A stretch of DNA of 64,000 bases, from assembly GCA_963969595.1 (NCBI GenBank), contig OZ018419.1, forward strand, positions 18,501-82,500, in the 5' to 3' direction. The notes under the pieces were generated by a model, which was given only the letters and a program-made list of their open reading frames with translations, had not been told where the DNA came from and made no database searches. Positions within the stretch are counted from its first letter, which is position 1. Each line of letters begins with the position of its first letter. This DNA is from Neckera pumila (Eukaryota; Streptophyta; Bryopsida; Hypnales; Neckeraceae). Both the position numbers and the translations under genes were made by a program. Below, piece by piece: positions 62,683-64,000 of the stretch.

Positions 62683-62847
62683 TCTAAAAAGTATCCTGTC
62701 GGCCGAAATGATACTGGAATAGGTTGTAGGCTTGTCTTAGTCAAGCCTCCGCAAGATAAAATAGACCCAATTCCGAGGCATCGCTGAGCTATCAGGGAAA
62801 AAAGTCTATATATATAGACTTTTTTTCGGGGTTATCGTATTTCGTGC

Positions 62848-63143
62848 CTATGAGAAATAGAATCGGATAATATTCGATACGGCTAAAAAAGTTGCATAGA
62901 ATAACATAATAATTCCGGAAGTATATACTTTGGATAATTCTAAAAAAAAACCTAAATCCCACAATAAATGACGAATTCCATTACTCATATGATAGCACAA
63001 AGCCAATAAACTGAAATTGACTACGCTTGAGATCAACCAATAGAAATAGAAAGTGAAGAAAAAAGCGTACCGGTAAAGATAATAAGAAGTAAGGTTAAGA
63101 TCGCCTATTTTCAAGAAAAGGATACTAGAAAAAACCATAATGG
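62848..63143 (-). CDS. sdh3: succinate dehydrogenase cytochrome b subunit 3, second exon (partial gene)
   Basis: SDH3 is the cytochrome b-type anchor of complex II. The exon encodes about 98 residues: TIMVFSSILFLKIGDLNLTSYYLYRYAFFF...LALCYHMSNGIRHLLWDLGFFLEL...SNIIRFYFS. The haem-ligand motif CYHMSNGIRHLLWDLG is intact. The first exon of about 100 nt, encoding the HRISG region, lies beyond the window's right edge. The end after NIIR differs from what I recall of relatives, and a domain V-like element lies 170 nt downstream, so the visible stop may not be the true C-terminus. Confidence 0.9.
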
Positions 63144-64000
63144 ATAGAGTCAAACTTCGGTAGGAAGTTATGATTAACCCCTGCCTCCTAAGTGCTCTCC
63201 GAACCGTACGTGATAGTCTCCCATCATACGGCTCACTAACTCTCCTGATTGGAATTTAACTCATGGGAGACGGACTCCATTAACTGCGGCTCGTTGGGTG
63301 CCTGCCCTTCCCAGCTACTGATTGGATTATCAATGGCACTGGATGTATCATCATATATAATGTATTAACATCTTGATGTTAATAGGGCGCAACAAAAAAT
63401 AGATATATTTGCCGTTTTCTTTTTTGAGTGTCGGAGAGTAAAACCTGCCAGACTAGGCAGGTGCATAGACCCCTTCGCCTTTCATCCAATCCGCAAGTTT
63501 CCTGTTTACACGGTTCTTTTAGGATCAGGCAGGTACTATGGGTCCTCTGACTTCCAACCCAAACCATAGTGTATGGTTGGATCTCGCCGATATCACCTGT
63601 GAGCTATAGCGCTTGAGATGTCGTTTAGTTCTCTGTCCCCGTTACTTTGGGTAATCTGCTTCCATGCGTAAAAATAGATCTATCTTCTTCTCGTCCTTAC
63701 CGTTCTTAGCCAACCAGCAGGCTGAAAGCATAACAGTGTTCGTTCGTGCGATTCCTCGCGTGCATTTTTTTCGCACTAGTTCGCTGTAGGGTAGGCCGAC
63801 CCGAAAAGAACTGCGATTCTGTTTTATCATCTCATGCTAAATGAAATCTATATATAAATATATATATAGATTTCATTTGGCAAGCGCCAGCGGACTCGCG
63901 GAGGATTATCGAGTAGGCCGAGAAACTAGCCGACAGTCGACGAATATCTCCTTTATCGCTGCCTCCGTGGCATGCTCCCCTTCTTCCGCTATTGGGTAAG
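63144..64000 (-). other. group II intron in sdh3 (position 100), 5' end outside the window
   Basis: The 3' boundary is TTTGACTCTAT before CC ATT ATG. Domain V is at about 63192-63236 (GAGCCGTATGATGGGAGAC, then TATCACGTACGGTTCGGAGAGC). Sequence at 63520-63660 is related to the nad4L intron. No 5' splice site (GGGCGACC type) is found before the window ends. Confidence 0.88.
63839..63878. repeat. A/T-rich hairpin in the sdh3 intron
   Basis: Perfect 18-bp arms AAATGAAATCTATATATA and its complement surround a 4-nt loop AATA. Confidence 0.9.

Overview
This window is mitochondrial DNA of an early-diverging land plant, most likely a moss. The gene set is that of bryophyte mitochondria: nad1, nad3, nad4L, nad7, nad9, cob, cox1, cox3, atp1, atp4, atp8, atp9, sdh3, sdh4, the cytochrome c maturation genes ccmB/ccmC/ccmFN/ccmFC, tatC, and a bacterial-type ribosomal protein cluster. 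There are 16 tRNA loci, one of them incomplete. The intron positions found by splicing exons in frame are cox1 at nt 511, 624, 732 and 1064, atp9 at 21, 87 and 95, nad7 at 140 and 209, nad1 at 287 and 728, and cob at 420. As I recall it, this pattern is moss-like. nad7 is intact, unlike in most liverworts, and rps8 is a frameshifted relic. Unlike well-studied mosses with few editing sites, many codons here appear to need C-to-U RNA editing, including start and stop codons. That suggests an early-branching, heavily edited moss; the exact genus is inference only.

Layout. 1-4315: end of cox3 and all of nad1. 4671-14222: cob (group I intron), nad9 and atp1, all on the plus strand. 14551-18022: trnW, nad3, trnV, trnD, a 21-bp tandem repeat, half of trnS(GCU), trnA and trnT. 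18047-30145: nad7, then rpl2-rps19-rps3-rpl16-rpl5-rps14-(pseudo-rps8)-rpl6-rps13-rps11, which keeps the bacterial S10/spc/alpha operon order. 30783-34963: atp9 with three group II introns and an 8-nt microexon, then trnI(CAU) and trnK. 36055-46680, minus strand: rps1, atp8, atp4 and cox1 in transcription order, the last three overlapping; a cox1 intron encodes an apparently intact reverse transcriptase/maturase. 47088-54872: trnC, trnF, rps2 and the four ccm genes. 54873-64000: tRNAs, rps4, tatC, nad4L, sdh4 and sdh3, whose first exon lies beyond the window.

The respiratory genes encode core subunits of complexes I-V. The ccm genes supply haem attachment for cytochromes c/c1, tatC is a protein translocase subunit, and the ribosomal proteins and tRNAs serve organellar translation.

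The most interesting signals are: (1) families of paralogous group II introns, with near-identical stretches in nad7/nad9, nad4L/sdh3 and atp9/ccmFC; (2) predicted editing-created start and stop codons in atp1 and an editing-created start in tatC; (3) many perfect palindromes, two inside coding sequence of ccmFN and ccmFC; (4) orphan group II domain V elements and a half trnS(GCU) that may be decay products or trans-splicing parts. No CRISPR, rRNA gene, bacterial insertion sequence or virus was seen.
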